A stretch of 64,000 bases of DNA from Engelhardtia mirabilis (GTDB lineage Bacteria; Planctomycetota; UBA1135; GCA-002686595): positions 6,200,001-6,264,000 of the forward strand of contig CP036296.1 of the NCBI GenBank assembly GCA_007751255.1, in the 5' to 3' direction. The notes beneath the pieces are model-generated. The model made no database searches, had not been told where the DNA came from, and saw nothing but the letters and a program-made list of their open reading frames with translations. Positions 35,903-45,024 of this stretch are shown here, piece after piece; within the stretch, counting starts at the first letter, position 1, and each line of letters opens with the position of its first letter. Both the position numbers and the translations under genes were made by a program.

Positions 35903-37039
35903 ATGAGATCTCTCTTTTTAGGAGCCACCCTCGCTGTGGCCTGGGTCCCCACCGCCATGGCGGGGAACGAGGCCGACAACGACTGGCTCGAACTCGACTC
36001 CCAGCTCGGAGGGCTGGGGGGTCCAGCGGCCTATCAGGGGTCAGGAGTCGACGTCGGCGTGCTCATTCGCCCGGCCTACGTCGATTCGTCCGACTTCCCG
36101 AACGTCGATGGCGAGAAGTTCGGCGGCTTCGTCCTGGACGACGCGCGCCTGTTCGCCTCCGGAAACTACGGCCAGTTCGACTGGCGACTCTCGATGGACT
36201 TCGCCGAGGGGGCAGGTGGCCTCCCGGTCGAGGCCGGTCCGCCCCCCGACGGGCAGACGTTCCAAGCGGAGCTGCTCGACGCCTACGCGCGCTGGCAGTT
36301 CTCCGACGCCTTCGGCGTGCAGATCGGTCAGTTCAACTCGCGCGACGCCTTCTCGGGTGACGTGTACCAGGGCCGACTCCTGTTCGCCGACCGCAGCATC
36401 GTTGGACGCCAGTTCAACGAGTTCGACCTGGGTCTGCAGATCGACGGCTCCTACGGCAACCAGGAGTATCCCGAGCTGGAGTGGGCGCTCAGCGTCCTCA
36501 ACGGCAACGACGGCCCGGAGGACGATCTCGACCTCCGCGCGCGCATCGACATCAACGCCCTCGGCAACGGCGGCAGCGTCACCGAGGGTGCTTACGGCGT
36601 CGAGAACGAAGCCAACGGGACCTTCGGCCTGTTCTGGGGCAGCGACGGTGACGTCGACGGCGCCGGCAGCAGCGGCACGATCTGGGGCGCCGACTACCGC
36701 GGGAACTACGGTCCCTTCGGTCTGGGCGTCGAGTACTTCGACTTCGACGACGACGCGGCCCTCGCGGCCGACTTCGGCATGGACTCCGCCCAGGTGCTCG
36801 GCGCCTACGCCAGCTACCTGTTCGGAGCCGAACAGAACTGGGAAGCCGGCGTGCGCTGGGAAGACGTCGATTCGGCCATGGGTCCGACCCGCTGGACCGT
36901 GGGCCTGAACTACTACGTCTCCGGCCACGACATCAAGTGGCAGCTGAACTGGGTCGACACGGACTCCGACGTGGCCGCCGCCAAGGGCAGCTACCTCAAG
37001 CTCGGCTTGACCATCGGCATGTCCGCCGAGGCCAACTAG
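35903..37039 (+). CDS. Outer-membrane porin (phosphate-selective porin O/P-like)
   Basis: From ATG 35903 the product has 378 residues and a signal peptide (MRSLFLGATLAVAWVPTAMAG). An in-frame ATG at 35859 would add a non-signal-like extension. The mature part alternates polar and aromatic residues in beta-strand style. Segments such as FGGFVLDDARLFASGNYGQFDWRLSMDFA, LLDAYARWQFSDAFGVQIGQFNSRDAFSG and LFGAEQNWEAGVRWEDVD are typical of 16-18-stranded porins of the OprO/OprP group. The end (KLGLTIGMSAEAN) lacks the classic terminal Phe. It likely allows passage of anions or small solutes across the outer membrane. A terminator hairpin follows. Confidence 0.78.
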   Translation: MRSLFLGATLAVAWVPTAMAGNEADNDWLELDSQLGGLGGPAAYQGSGVDVGVLIRPAYVDSSDFPNVDGEKFGGFVLDDARLFASGNYGQFDWRLSMDFAEGAGGLPVEAGPPPDGQTFQAELLDAYARWQFSDAFGVQIGQFNSRDAFSGDVYQGRLLFADRSIVGRQFNEFDLGLQIDGSYGNQEYPELEWALSVLNGNDGPEDDLDLRARIDINALGNGGSVTEGAYGVENEANGTFGLFWGSDGDVDGAGSSGTIWGADYRGNYGPFGLGVEYFDFDDDAALAADFGMDSAQVLGAYASYLFGAEQNWEAGVRWEDVDSAMGPTRWTVGLNYYVSGHDIKWQLNWVDTDSDVAAAKGSYLKLGLTIGMSAEAN

Positions 37040-37060
37040 ACACGCCGCCTGCGGGCGGAG

Positions 37061-37108
37061 CGTGAACGACGAGGGGGGCCCCGCGCGCGTCGCGGGGCCC
37101 CTTTCACG
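37061..37108 (+). terminator. Rho-independent-like terminator after the porin gene
   Basis: GGGGCCCCGCG (37075-37085) pairs with CGCGGGGCCCC (37091-37101) around a 5-base loop and is followed by TTT. An outer stem, CGTGAA/TTCACG, extends it. It begins 22 bases after the stop and is one of the clearest terminators in the window. It may also serve the leftward gene ending at 37139. Confidence 0.8.
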
Positions 37109-37138
37109 TTCGGGTGCGCGCCCGGACCGGGCAGTCCG

Positions 37139-38128
37139 TCAGTCGCTCGCCGTCGGGATCACCGGGGCCAGGTCCCAGTCGAACAGGGCCGGGACGCCCG
37201 TCTCGCCGCGGAAGAACTCCAGGTACTCGGCCAGGGGCTGCAAGCCGACCTCGGCGCGGCGAGCGTCGACCCCCACCGGATCGATCAGGGGTGCGACGAC
37301 CTGGGGTTGCTCGCCCATGGAGAAGATCTGCGAGCCGTAGAGCTGGGGTCGACCGAGCCCCAACTCGAGCCGGTCGTACATCAGGGCGAAGTGGCCACCA
37401 GGCACTCGCCCGGCCTGCCACTCGGCGCGCACGAAGGGCAGGGCGGCGGCCATCAACGCCTTGTCGCCCGAGTGCTGCACGATCAGGAAGGCCGCCCGCG
37501 CCGCCTCGTCGCCGAAGCGCTCGGGGTCGATCCAGCCGACCTCACCGAGCAACTCGACCATCCGCGCGGTGTTCTCGCGGTCGATGGCGACCATGCGCGA
37601 GACGACGTCCGACGACGAACCGGACTGCAGCTCCTCGCGCACCGCCTGGTCGCGCTCGCCGCGCTCGATCAGCTCGGCGGCGATGGCTTTGCGCCGATCC
37701 GCGGGCAGCTGCGGCGCCTCGACCACGACCAGGGGCTCGAGCTCGAGCGCCGCCGGCTTCAAGTTCGAGGGGCGATAGAGCACTCCCGGCTCCGTCCCGA
37801 CGAGCAGGCCTTGCGAGGTCCGCCGCACGGGCACGCGATCGATGCTCCCGTAGAGGAAGAGGTCCAGTCCGTGCTCCGTCAGCCGGGCCAGGTGGTACTG
37901 GGTCTGTCCGTCGCGCCGCCAGACCACGCGCCCCGGCGCGATCGAGAGGACGTTCGCAGCATCGGCCTCGGCCGACTCCCACACCCCGACCAATGCCCGC
38001 TCCCCGCCGACCGGGCTGGCGCAACCCGCGAGCAGGAGTCCCCCGGCGGCTGCGAGGGCCAGGGCACGGAACAGGGGCGAGGCGAGCTGGCGGGGGCGCA
38101 CGCGGGCGGGCCGGGGCTGAGCAGTCAT
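37139..38128 (-). CDS. DUF6624 lipoprotein
   Basis: Starting at [13 protein letters not shown], the product has 329 residues and a lipoprotein signal ([17 protein letters not shown]). The middle holds a short beta-rich segment ([28 protein letters not shown]). The C-terminal half matches the DUF6624 pattern: [63 protein letters not shown] and [20 protein letters not shown]. Function of the family is not known. The predicted location is the periplasmic face of a membrane. It is divergent from the DUF255 gene, with about 85 bases between them for both promoters. Confidence 0.82.
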   Translation of the reverse strand: MTAQPRPARVRPRQLASPLFRALALAAAGGLLLAGCASPVGGERALVGVWESAEADAANVLSIAPGRVVWRRDGQTQYHLARLTEHGLDLFLYGSIDRVPVRRTSQGLLVGTEPGVLYRPSNLKPAALELEPLVVVEAPQLPADRRKAIAAELIERGERDQAVREELQSGSSSDVVSRMVAIDRENTARMVELLGEVGWIDPERFGDEAARAAFLIVQHSGDKALMAAALPFVRAEWQAGRVPGGHFALMYDRLELGLGRPQLYGSQIFSMGEQPQVVAPLIDPVGVDARRAEVGLQPLAEYLEFFRGETGVPALFDWDLAPVIPTASD

Positions 38129-38213
38129 GGGATCGCCTACGCGGGCTGACCCTGGATGTTGTGAACTGGTCCGCAACCCGCGCCCCGAGCACGCCCCACC
38201 GCCCACCGCGCCC

Positions 38214-40274
38214 ATGACCGACTCCGACCGCCCCGCCAATCGCCTCGCTAGGGAGACCAGCCCCTACCTGCTCCAGCACGCCCACAACCCCGTGGACTGG
38301 TACCCGTGGGGCGCAGAAGCCCTCGAGCGCGCGCGGAGCGAGAACCGGCCGATCTTCCTGTCGGTCGGCTACTCCGCCTGCCACTGGTGCCACGTGATGG
38401 AGCACGAGTCCTTCGAGAACGCGGAGCTCGCGCGGCTCATGAACGAGCACTTCGTGAACATCAAGGTCGACCGCGAGGAGCGACCGGACGTGGACGAGCT
38501 CTACATGAAGGCGGTCCAGGCCATGACCGGCCAGGGCGGCTGGCCCATGAGCGTGTTCCTGACGCCACAGCTCGAGCCCTTCTTCGGCGGTACTTACTTC
38601 CCGCCGGTCGGACGCCAGGGGATGCCCGGCTTCGGGCAGATCCTGACGGCGATCGGAGAGCGTTGGGCGAAGGACCCCGAGCTGCTGCGGGGGCAAGGTC
38701 GAAAGATGGCGCAGATGTTGAGCCAGGAGGCCCGAGCCGCCACGGCCACGAGCCTCGACGAGGGCCTGCTCGACAAGTCGCTGGAGCAGCTCACCGAGAA
38801 CTTCGACGCCACCTGGGGCGGCTTCGGCGACGCGCCCAAGTTCCCCCACGCGATGGACATTCGCCTGCTGCTGCGCCACTGGAAGCGCAGCGGTTCGAAG
38901 CCGGCGCTCGACATGGCGCGGCTGACCCTCGATCGCATGGCGGAGGGCGGGGTCTACGACCAGCTCGGCGGCGGCTTCCACCGCTACAGCACGGACGAGC
39001 GCTGGTTGATCCCGCACTTCGAGAAGATGCTGTACGACAACGCCCTGTTGATCCCGGCCTACCTCGAGGCGCACCTGATCTGCGGCGAGGGGCGCTACGC
39101 GCGGGTGGCGAGGGAGTGTTGCGAATGGGTCCTGCGCGAGATGGTCACGCCCGAGGGCGGCTTCGCCAGCACCCAGGACGCCGACAGCGAGGGCGTCGAG
39201 GGCAAGTTCTTCGCCTGGACGCAGGAGCAGTTGAACGAGGTGCTCGGACCGCAGCGGGGTGGCTGGGCCGCGGCCTGGTTCGGAGTCACGCCGGACGGCA
39301 ACTTCGAGCACGGCTCCTCGGCCCTGTGGCGCCACGGCGCGCCCGATGAAGTGGCCCGAGAGCTCGGCGTCGACGTGGATCGCCTGACCGGCGCCATGGA
39401 GGGCGCGCGGGCCGAGCTGTTCGCCGCGCGCGAGCAGCGCGTGCGCCCGGCCACCGACGACAAGGTCCTGGCCGCTTGGAACGGGCTGATGATCGGCGCC
39501 TTGGCCCGGGCCCACCAGGTGCTCGGCGACGGGCGCTACCTCACCGCGGCTCGGAACGCGGCGCGCTACCTGCTCGAGGGCATGCGCCAGGACGACGGGC
39601 GCCTGTTCGCCACCGCGCGCCACGGGAGGGCCCACTTGGATGCCTATCTCGACGACTACGCCTTCACGATCAGCGGCCTGCTCGACCTCTACGAGTCGGA
39701 CTTCGACCCGCGCTGGATCCGCGAGAGCCTGGCCCTCGAGCGCGTCCTCGCAGAGCGCTTCCGCGACGACGAGCGGGGCGGCTACTTCACCGTCGGCGCC
39801 GATTCCGAGCAGCTCCTGGTGCGGCTCAAGAACCCCCACGACGGAGCCCTGCCCGCCGGCATCGCGGTCCATGCCGGCAACCTCACGCGTCTGGCGGCGC
39901 TGACGGGTCGCGCCGATCTGGACCAGGAGGCCAGCCGGGTGATCGAGTCCGTGGGCGAGCTGGCCAACCGCTACCCGATGGCCTTCGGCCAGCTCCTGCA
40001 GGTGGTGGCGTGCCGCGAGGCCGGCCTGCGCGAGGTCGTCGTCGCCGGAGCCGCGGACGATCCCCGTGCGGCGGAGATGCTGGCTGCCCTGCGCGCGCGC
40101 TTCGACCCCGATCGCGTGGTGGCCCTGGCCACGGCTGAGGGCGACGCCGAACTGCTGCCCCTCCTGGCGGGACGCGCGCCGAAGCGGGGCGAAGTCCGCG
40201 GCTACGTGTGCCGCCGGGGCGCTTGCGACCTGCCGGTGGACTCGGCGGCAGCCCTGGTGGCCCAACTCAGCTGA
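38214..40274 (+). CDS. DUF255 thioredoxin-domain protein (YyaL/SSP411 family)
   Basis: This 686-residue cytoplasmic protein starts with the highly conserved [25 protein letters not shown]. Its thioredoxin-like domain carries [10 protein letters not shown] (C56, C59), and [15 protein letters not shown] and [14 protein letters not shown] follow. The rest is an (alpha/alpha)6-type domain related to N-acylglucosamine 2-epimerases: [33 protein letters not shown] and [19 protein letters not shown]. The family is widely conserved, and its precise biochemical role is unsettled. Length and start agree with the family. Confidence 0.92.
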   Translation: MTDSDRPANRLARETSPYLLQHAHNPVDWYPWGAEALERARSENRPIFLSVGYSACHWCHVMEHESFENAELARLMNEHFVNIKVDREERPDVDELYMKAVQAMTGQGGWPMSVFLTPQLEPFFGGTYFPPVGRQGMPGFGQILTAIGERWAKDPELLRGQGRKMAQMLSQEARAATATSLDEGLLDKSLEQLTENFDATWGGFGDAPKFPHAMDIRLLLRHWKRSGSKPALDMARLTLDRMAEGGVYDQLGGGFHRYSTDERWLIPHFEKMLYDNALLIPAYLEAHLICGEGRYARVARECCEWVLREMVTPEGGFASTQDADSEGVEGKFFAWTQEQLNEVLGPQRGGWAAAWFGVTPDGNFEHGSSALWRHGAPDEVARELGVDVDRLTGAMEGARAELFAAREQRVRPATDDKVLAAWNGLMIGALARAHQVLGDGRYLTAARNAARYLLEGMRQDDGRLFATARHGRAHLDAYLDDYAFTISGLLDLYESDFDPRWIRESLALERVLAERFRDDERGGYFTVGADSEQLLVRLKNPHDGALPAGIAVHAGNLTRLAALTGRADLDQEASRVIESVGELANRYPMAFGQLLQVVACREAGLREVVVAGAADDPRAAEMLAALRARFDPDRVVALATAEGDAELLPLLAGRAPKRGEVRGYVCRRGACDLPVDSAAALVAQLS

Positions 40275-40356
40275 GGGCCCCTGGTCCGCGAGCGAGCCGC
40301 GCGGGTCGTGTAGACTCCGCGACCCGCGCCGTTCCGGCCCCCCCCGAAAGACCACC

Positions 40357-41055
40357 ATGGCAGCCCCCCGAGTCCTCATCACCGGCGGCGGCCGCGGCAT
40401 CGGCCGCGCCATCGCCCTGCGCTTCGCCCGCGAGGGCGCCCGCGTCGTCGTCGCCGCCCGCTCCTCCGACCAGCTCGACGCGGTCGCCAAGGAGATCGAC
40501 GCCGCCGGCGGTCAGGGCCTGGCCGCCAACATGAACGTGGCCGACCACGGCTCGGTCGAGGCCGCCGTGTGGCGCGCGATCGAGTTCATGGACCAGGGCA
40601 TCGACGTCCTGATCAACAACGCCGGCGTGTTCGACGTGAAGCCCTTCGACAAGGTCCGGCCGGGCGACTGGGAGTTCATGATCGGCACCAACCTGACCGG
40701 CGCCTTCCTGGTCACCTCGGAGTCCCTCGAGTACCTCGAGGACGCCGAGCGGCCGCACATCATCAACATCGCCTCGGTCGCCGCGCGCCAGGGCTTCGCC
40801 GGCAACACCGCCTACTGCGCCAGCAAGGCCGGCCTGGTGGGCTTCTCGAACGCCCTGCGCGAGGACCTCAAGGCCCAGGGCATCGACGTCACCACCGTCT
40901 ACCCGCCGGCCACGGACACCACGATCTTCGACGGCGTCGACGGCGACTGGGATCGCTCGAAGATGCTCTCGCCCGAGGACGTGGCCGAAGCCGTGTACCA
41001 GGCCTGGGCGGCAGCCGAACGGCCGACGGACGTCGAGATCCCGGCCAAGGGCTGA
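40357..41055 (+). CDS. Short-chain dehydrogenase/reductase
   Basis: This 232-residue classical SDR has the NAD(P)-binding TGGGRGIG (residues 9-16), followed by ARSSDQLD, which favours NADP by position. It also has the NNAG structural motif, a catalytic Ser in NIASVAA, and YCASK with the Tyr-Lys pair. The substrate cannot be told from sequence; the RxSSD-like loop and FabG-like overall length would fit a ketoacyl reductase or a general oxidoreductase. It starts at ATG 40357, 82 bases after the DUF255 gene. A strong hairpin with a T-tract follows the stop. Confidence 0.9.
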   Translation: MAAPRVLITGGGRGIGRAIALRFAREGARVVVAARSSDQLDAVAKEIDAAGGQGLAANMNVADHGSVEAAVWRAIEFMDQGIDVLINNAGVFDVKPFDKVRPGDWEFMIGTNLTGAFLVTSESLEYLEDAERPHIINIASVAARQGFAGNTAYCASKAGLVGFSNALREDLKAQGIDVTTVYPPATDTTIFDGVDGDWDRSKMLSPEDVAEAVYQAWAAAERPTDVEIPAKG

Positions 41056-41096
41056 CGCATCTCCGCGGGGCTGGACGGCCGCAAGTAGGCGGAACG

Positions 41097-41131
41097 AACG
41101 GTGGGTGGGCGCAGGGCGCCCACCCACCGTT
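41097..41131 (+). terminator. Rho-independent terminator after the SDR gene
   Basis: AACGGTGGGTGGGCGC (41097-41112) is perfectly complementary to GCGCCCACCCACCGTT (41116-41131), with a 3-base loop. It is followed by CCATTTTC. It lies between convergent genes and may act in both directions. Confidence 0.82.
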
Positions 41132-41171
41132 CCATTTTCGCTGGCCCGTGAAGATCGGAGCCGGCCGCGTG

Positions 41172-43874
41172 TCAGCCGCCGAGCGTGGCCGCGAGGGCGT
41201 CCGTCAGCTCGATCGGCGCGGGCAGTCCCAGGTCGATCGCGACCGCCTGGAGCCACACGGTCGCGCCGGCGAGTTGGGGGTCGTCAGGAATCGCCACGGC
41301 GAAGTTCGCGCCGCCCGACGCCAGGTCGCCGCTCGCCAGCAGCAGCGGCGGCAGGCTGAGCAGCCACTCGCCCAGCCCCGGGAGCGCGAGCCCGCAACCG
41401 CCCAGGTCGAGGCCAGAAGCGCCGGCGAAGAGCAGCGCGGCGCCGCCGATCGCCTGTCCACCTTCGACCGACAGGTTCAGGCTCCCGCCCAGGGGCGCGA
41501 CCGGTGAGCTGGACGCGAGAGTTGCGGGGTTGCCGGCACAGCCCGTGACCGCGAGCACCGAGGCCGGTCCATAGCGGGCCAAGGCGGCGTCCCCGGCGGT
41601 GCTGTTCCTGAAGGTGCCGCCGACGTAGAGCTCAGCCTCGCCCGCGACCGACGAGACGTGGAGCGCGAGGCCCTGGTGGTCGAGGCCCGCGCCTTGGTCG
41701 ACCCATTGCCCGCCGGTGAGGCGCGCGACTCGCCCCTGGCTCGGACCGAGGGGCGGACCCGGACCCACGGCGGCAAACAGCGCCGGCCCCGCCCTATCGT
41801 CGAAGCTCGTCAGGGCAAAGACCGTGTCGCCGTCGTCGAAGTCGTCGTCCTCGCCGACGGGCGCCCACGTGCTCCCGTCCCAGCGCCGGACGAAGCCCAA
41901 CCCGGGGCTGTTGCCGCCCCGCCCGACATAGAGCGCCGGGCCCGAACCGTCGTCGAAGACCGCCAAGGACCGCGCCGTGTTGCCCACGCCGGACCCCACG
42001 GCCGACCAGGTCGAACCGTTCCAGCGCCCGATCCCGTTGACCACGACGCCACCCGCCATCGTGATCCCCCCGGCCGCGTAGAGTTGCGGACCGGTCCCGT
42101 CGTCATGCACGACCATCGCGTAGGCCGGGCCGCTGAGCCCGGTGCCCACCGGCGTCCAGCTCACGCCGTCCCAGCGGGCGATGTACTTGGCCGGACCGCC
42201 GCCCGCTTCGACGAAGGCGCCGCCGGCGTAGAGGGCCGGACCCGAGCCGTCGTCGAACACGCACAGGGAGTGGATCTGGCCCGTGGGGCCGTCCGTCCCC
42301 ACGCCTGAGAAGCTCGCCCCGTCCCAACGCAACAGGTGCCCGGGCCCTTGGAAGAGTGAGGAACGGAAACCGCCGGCGTAGAGGGCCTCGCCGCTGCCGT
42401 CGTCCCATGCCAGGAGGGCGTTCACGAGCACGTCGCTGAACGGGTTGCCCAGGGGGCTCCAGCCACTGCCGTCCCAGGCTGCGATGGCGTTGACGGTCGA
42501 GCCCCCCGCGCTGACGAAGGTGCCGCCGGCCACCAGCAGGGGTGTGCCGCCGACCGTGAAGTCGGCCAGGGCTCGAACCTCCCCGCCGGAGACCGCCGTG
42601 GTCGACTCAGGCACGGCGGACCAGGCGCTACCGTCCCAGCGGGCGATGTCGTTGACCGCCTTCGGCATGAACGGCCCGGTGTTTTCGAAGTCGCCGCCGG
42701 TGTAGAGCTGCTGACCGGCGCCCTGGTCCCAGGCCGCCAGGGCGCGACTGGTTCCGACGGGGCCGTTCCCGAGCTTCGCCCACGTACTGCCGTTCCACTG
42801 CCTGGGCACCCCGTCGAAGACCGGCCCCTGCATTGCGAAGACCCCGGCAGCGACCAGGTGCGGCCCGCTGCCGTCGTCCCACACCTCGAGGTCCCGCACG
42901 CCGAGGTTGAGATCTTGCCCCACCGCTAACGTGCCGACGGCGCTCCAGGCGCTGCCGTCCCAACGGGCCACGTCCGATGCCGGAGCTCCTCCAGCCTCGC
43001 TGAAGTCGCCGCCGACGAAGAGCGCGGGGCCCGTCCCGTCGTCGAACGTCCGCAGGGTCTGGACGTAGGTGCCCGTCGACGAGCCGATCCCATCGGGCCC
43101 ACTCGGCAGTGGCGTCCAAGTCGCCCCGTCCCAAGCGACCACGTGGTGAGGGACCGGATCGAATCCAGTTCCGTTGAACTGCCCACCCGCGAACAGGCGT
43201 GGACCACTGCCGTCGTCGAAGACCTCCAGGTCGCGCACGCCGCTCGAGGGGTAACCCACCCCGGAGCCCACCGGGAACCACTGGGTGCCGTCCCACTTGG
43301 CGATGTTCAAGACCGGGGTCGAGCCCGCAAGGGTGAAGGTGCCGCCGACGAAGAGCGCGGGTCCGGAGCCGTCGTCGTGGACGATCAGCGCCGAGACCAA
43401 GGGCTGCACGCCGGTGAAGACGGAGGACAGACCGCCACTGAGGGCGGTCCAGGTACTGCCGTCGAAGCGTGCGATGGAGTCCGCCGCGACACCGCCCGCG
43501 GTCGCGAACCTGCCGCCGACGTAGAGCGCGGGACCCGTGCCGTCGTCGAAGCTGCAGATGGCGTTGACGTAGTTCACCGGACCGCCGCCGACGCCGCCGC
43601 CCACATCGCTCCAGGCGGAGCCGTCCCAACGGGCGACGTTCGAGGCGGGGACGCCTCCGGCCATGGTGAAGTCGCCGCCCGCGTAGAGGGCGGGACCCGT
43701 GCCCACGTCGAGCAGGGCCAGCTCGGCGACGTAGCCGTCGGTGCCCGGCTCCGCACCGAAGGTCGGCAGCCAGGCCAAGCCGTCACCGGGCGCTTGACGG
43801 GCCCCGGCGTGGGGCGAATGAACGAAGAGGGCGCAGGCCAGGGCCAGGCCGGTCGCGTTGGAAAGGTTGAGCAT
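41172..43874 (-). CDS. Exported beta-propeller repeat protein (ALYAGGxF repeats)
   Basis: This 900-residue protein has a signal peptide (NATGLALACALFVHSPHAGARQ). About twelve repeats of 55-65 residues follow, built on the pattern ARWDGSAWSxVG..., then V-F-DDGSGPALYVGGxF. Examples are CSFDDGTGPALYVGGRFATAGG and VFDDGSGPALYAGGAFVEAGG. This is a kelch/delta-60-like propeller seen in Planctomycetota. The last 120 residues form a separate Ala/Leu/Gly-rich module (GGSLNLSVEGGQAIGGAALLF ... PIELTDALAATLGG) similar to the metalloprotease C-terminus. It is predicted to be extracytoplasmic, with no catalytic residues visible. Confidence 0.83.
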   Translation of the reverse strand: MLNLSNATGLALACALFVHSPHAGARQAPGDGLAWLPTFGAEPGTDGYVAELALLDVGTGPALYAGGDFTMAGGVPASNVARWDGSAWSDVGGGVGGGPVNYVNAICSFDDGTGPALYVGGRFATAGGVAADSIARFDGSTWTALSGGLSSVFTGVQPLVSALIVHDDGSGPALFVGGTFTLAGSTPVLNIAKWDGTQWFPVGSGVGYPSSGVRDLEVFDDGSGPRLFAGGQFNGTGFDPVPHHVVAWDGATWTPLPSGPDGIGSSTGTYVQTLRTFDDGTGPALFVGGDFSEAGGAPASDVARWDGSAWSAVGTLAVGQDLNLGVRDLEVWDDGSGPHLVAAGVFAMQGPVFDGVPRQWNGSTWAKLGNGPVGTSRALAAWDQGAGQQLYTGGDFENTGPFMPKAVNDIARWDGSAWSAVPESTTAVSGGEVRALADFTVGGTPLLVAGGTFVSAGGSTVNAIAAWDGSGWSPLGNPFSDVLVNALLAWDDGSGEALYAGGFRSSLFQGPGHLLRWDGASFSGVGTDGPTGQIHSLCVFDDGSGPALYAGGAFVEAGGGPAKYIARWDGVSWTPVGTGLSGPAYAMVVHDDGTGPQLYAAGGITMAGGVVVNGIGRWNGSTWSAVGSGVGNTARSLAVFDDGSGPALYVGRGGNSPGLGFVRRWDGSTWAPVGEDDDFDDGDTVFALTSFDDRAGPALFAAVGPGPPLGPSQGRVARLTGGQWVDQGAGLDHQGLALHVSSVAGEAELYVGGTFRNSTAGDAALARYGPASVLAVTGCAGNPATLASSSPVAPLGGSLNLSVEGGQAIGGAALLFAGASGLDLGGCGLALPGLGEWLLSLPPLLLASGDLASGGANFAVAIPDDPQLAGATVWLQAVAIDLGLPAPIELTDALAATLGG

Positions 43875-43980
43875 CGTCGACTTCTCGAGGGAAGGTCGGA
43901 GCCCAGTAGCGGCTCCGAAGGCCCTTCGACGTTAGTCGAGGTGGCGCGCTGCCGATAGCCACGCCCGCCGGGTTCGACGC

Positions 43981-44418
43981 TCAGGGCGCGGTGCCGCGCT
44001 CGGCGTCGAGTTCGACCGCGCAGTCGGGCCCCTCCCACAGGCGCAGGCGTGTCAGTCGCGCGCTCCCCAGACCCGCCAAGCCCTCGGCGAGTTCGGCCCA
44101 CAGGGCCAGGGCCACGTTCTCGACCGTCGTGATCGTGCCCTCGAGGAAGGGCACGTCGCGGTTCAGGTGCTTGTGATCGCACGGCTCGTAGACCCGCTCG
44201 CGCACCACCCGCATCAGGTCCACCAGGTCGACGACCATGCCCGAGCGCGGATCGACGGACCCGCGCACGCAGACTTCGAGGTGGAAGTCGTGGCCGTGGT
44301 CGCCGTAGCAGGGCCCGTAGAGGGAGCGGTTCTCGGCCTCGGAGAGGGAGCGGTTCTCCAGCCGGTGGGCGGCGCTGAAGCGGGTGCGGTGGATCAGTTC
44401 GACTTCGGGGTTCGTCAC
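43981..44418 (-). CDS. queD: 6-carboxytetrahydropterin synthase-like (QueD/PTPS family)
   Basis: The GTG at 44418 gives a 145-residue protein starting VTNPEVELIHRTRFSAAHRL. Zinc ligands are seen as H18 in FSAAHRL and H41/H43 in CYGDHGHDFHLEV. C37 lies in the CxxxHGH arrangement typical of QueD rather than eukaryotic PTPS. MVVDLVDL, CDHKHLNRDVPF, the TVENVALALW segment and LWEGPDCAVEL complete the family pattern. The probable role is an early step of queuosine or related deazapurine synthesis; no other que gene is nearby. An upstream start would lie inside the palindrome at 44441-44575 and is unlikely. Confidence 0.85.
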   Translation of the reverse strand: MTNPEVELIHRTRFSAAHRLENRSLSEAENRSLYGPCYGDHGHDFHLEVCVRGSVDPRSGMVVDLVDLMRVVRERVYEPCDHKHLNRDVPFLEGTITTVENVALALWAELAEGLAGLGSARLTRLRLWEGPDCAVELDAERGTAP

Positions 44419-44440
44419 GGGGGGAATGTAGACGCTTCGC

Positions 44441-44575
44441 GGCGTGTGTAGGCGTTCGTACGGTGCCAGGCACAAAGCCGCCGCCTAACGGGGTCCGGCT
44501 GCCGCCGACGGCGGCAGCCGGACCCCGTTAGGCGGCGGCTTTGTGCCTGGCACCGTACGAACGCCTACACACGCC
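44441..44575. repeat. 135-base perfect palindrome
   Basis: Two 67-base arms are exactly complementary around a single central base at 44508. The arms include GTGCCAGGCAC, GCCGCCGCCTAACGGGG and GTTCGTACGG. It sits between divergent genes, the QueD-type gene and the ferredoxin, so it is not in a terminator position. Frames entering it from either side begin with the same MCLAPYERLHTP sequence, an artefact of the symmetry. It may be a mobile palindromic unit related in style to the inverted repeat at 30573-30741, with which it shares CGTACGGTG. Confidence 0.88.
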
Positions 44576-44687
44576 CAAACCTCCCGCGCACGGTAGATTC
44601 TTGAGTCGGCGGTCCCTCGGGTCGATGAGATCGCTAACCTGCCCGGCTCGGCGTCCCCGGACCGACTCCCCGGCGCCACCTCTCCCG

Positions 44688-44903
44688 ATGAGCATCAAAC
44701 GTGTCTGGATCGTCGAGGGCTGCATCTCCTGCAACCTCTGCGAAGACCTCTGCCCCGAGGTCTTCGAGGTGCCCGCGGGCGACACTTCGCGCGTGGTCAA
44801 GGGCCACGAGAAGCTCCTGACCGGGGATGCGGACATGGACGACAAGATCCGCGAGGCGGTCGAGTCCTGCCCGGTCGAGGTGATCGAGATGGACGAGGAC
44901 TGA
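44688..44903 (+). CDS. 4Fe-4S ferredoxin
   Basis: This small 71-residue acidic electron carrier starts MSIKRVWIVEGCISCNLCEDLCPEVFEV. The cysteines C-x2-C-x2-C-x3-C-P at the N-terminus and a distant Cys in ESCPVEVIEMDED are those of monocluster [4Fe-4S] ferredoxins. Three cysteines of the first group plus the distal one would bind the cluster; the extra Cys could allow a disulfide. ATG 44688 is chosen because earlier in-frame codons come from the palindrome. A hairpin terminator follows. Confidence 0.9.
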   Translation: MSIKRVWIVEGCISCNLCEDLCPEVFEVPAGDTSRVVKGHEKLLTGDADMDDKIREAVESCPVEVIEMDED

Positions 44904-44940
44904 GCCGCACGCGGGGGCCCGAGCCTCCCCGCGAACACCA

Positions 44941-44978
44941 CAGCGGGCCCGCCGAGGACTTCCCCGGCGGGCCCGCTG
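44941..44978 (+). terminator. 14-bp stem hairpin after ferredoxin
   Basis: CAGCGGGCCCGCCG (44941-44954) is complementary to CGGCGGGCCCGCTG (44965-44978), with a 10-base loop. It begins 37 bases after the ferredoxin stop and precedes the convergent EF-hand gene. There is no T-run. Confidence 0.65.
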
Positions 44979-45024
44979 CCGTTCGACCCGCGCGGGTCGC
45001 TCCGTCCGCCCCTGGTTGGTGGGT

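Noticed and set aside
44475-44541. Start codons inside the palindrome giving MCLAPYERLHTP to both the QueD-type protein and the ferredoxin
   Set aside because: The identical N-termini arise only because the DNA is palindromic. Internal starts at 44418 and 44688 match the families.
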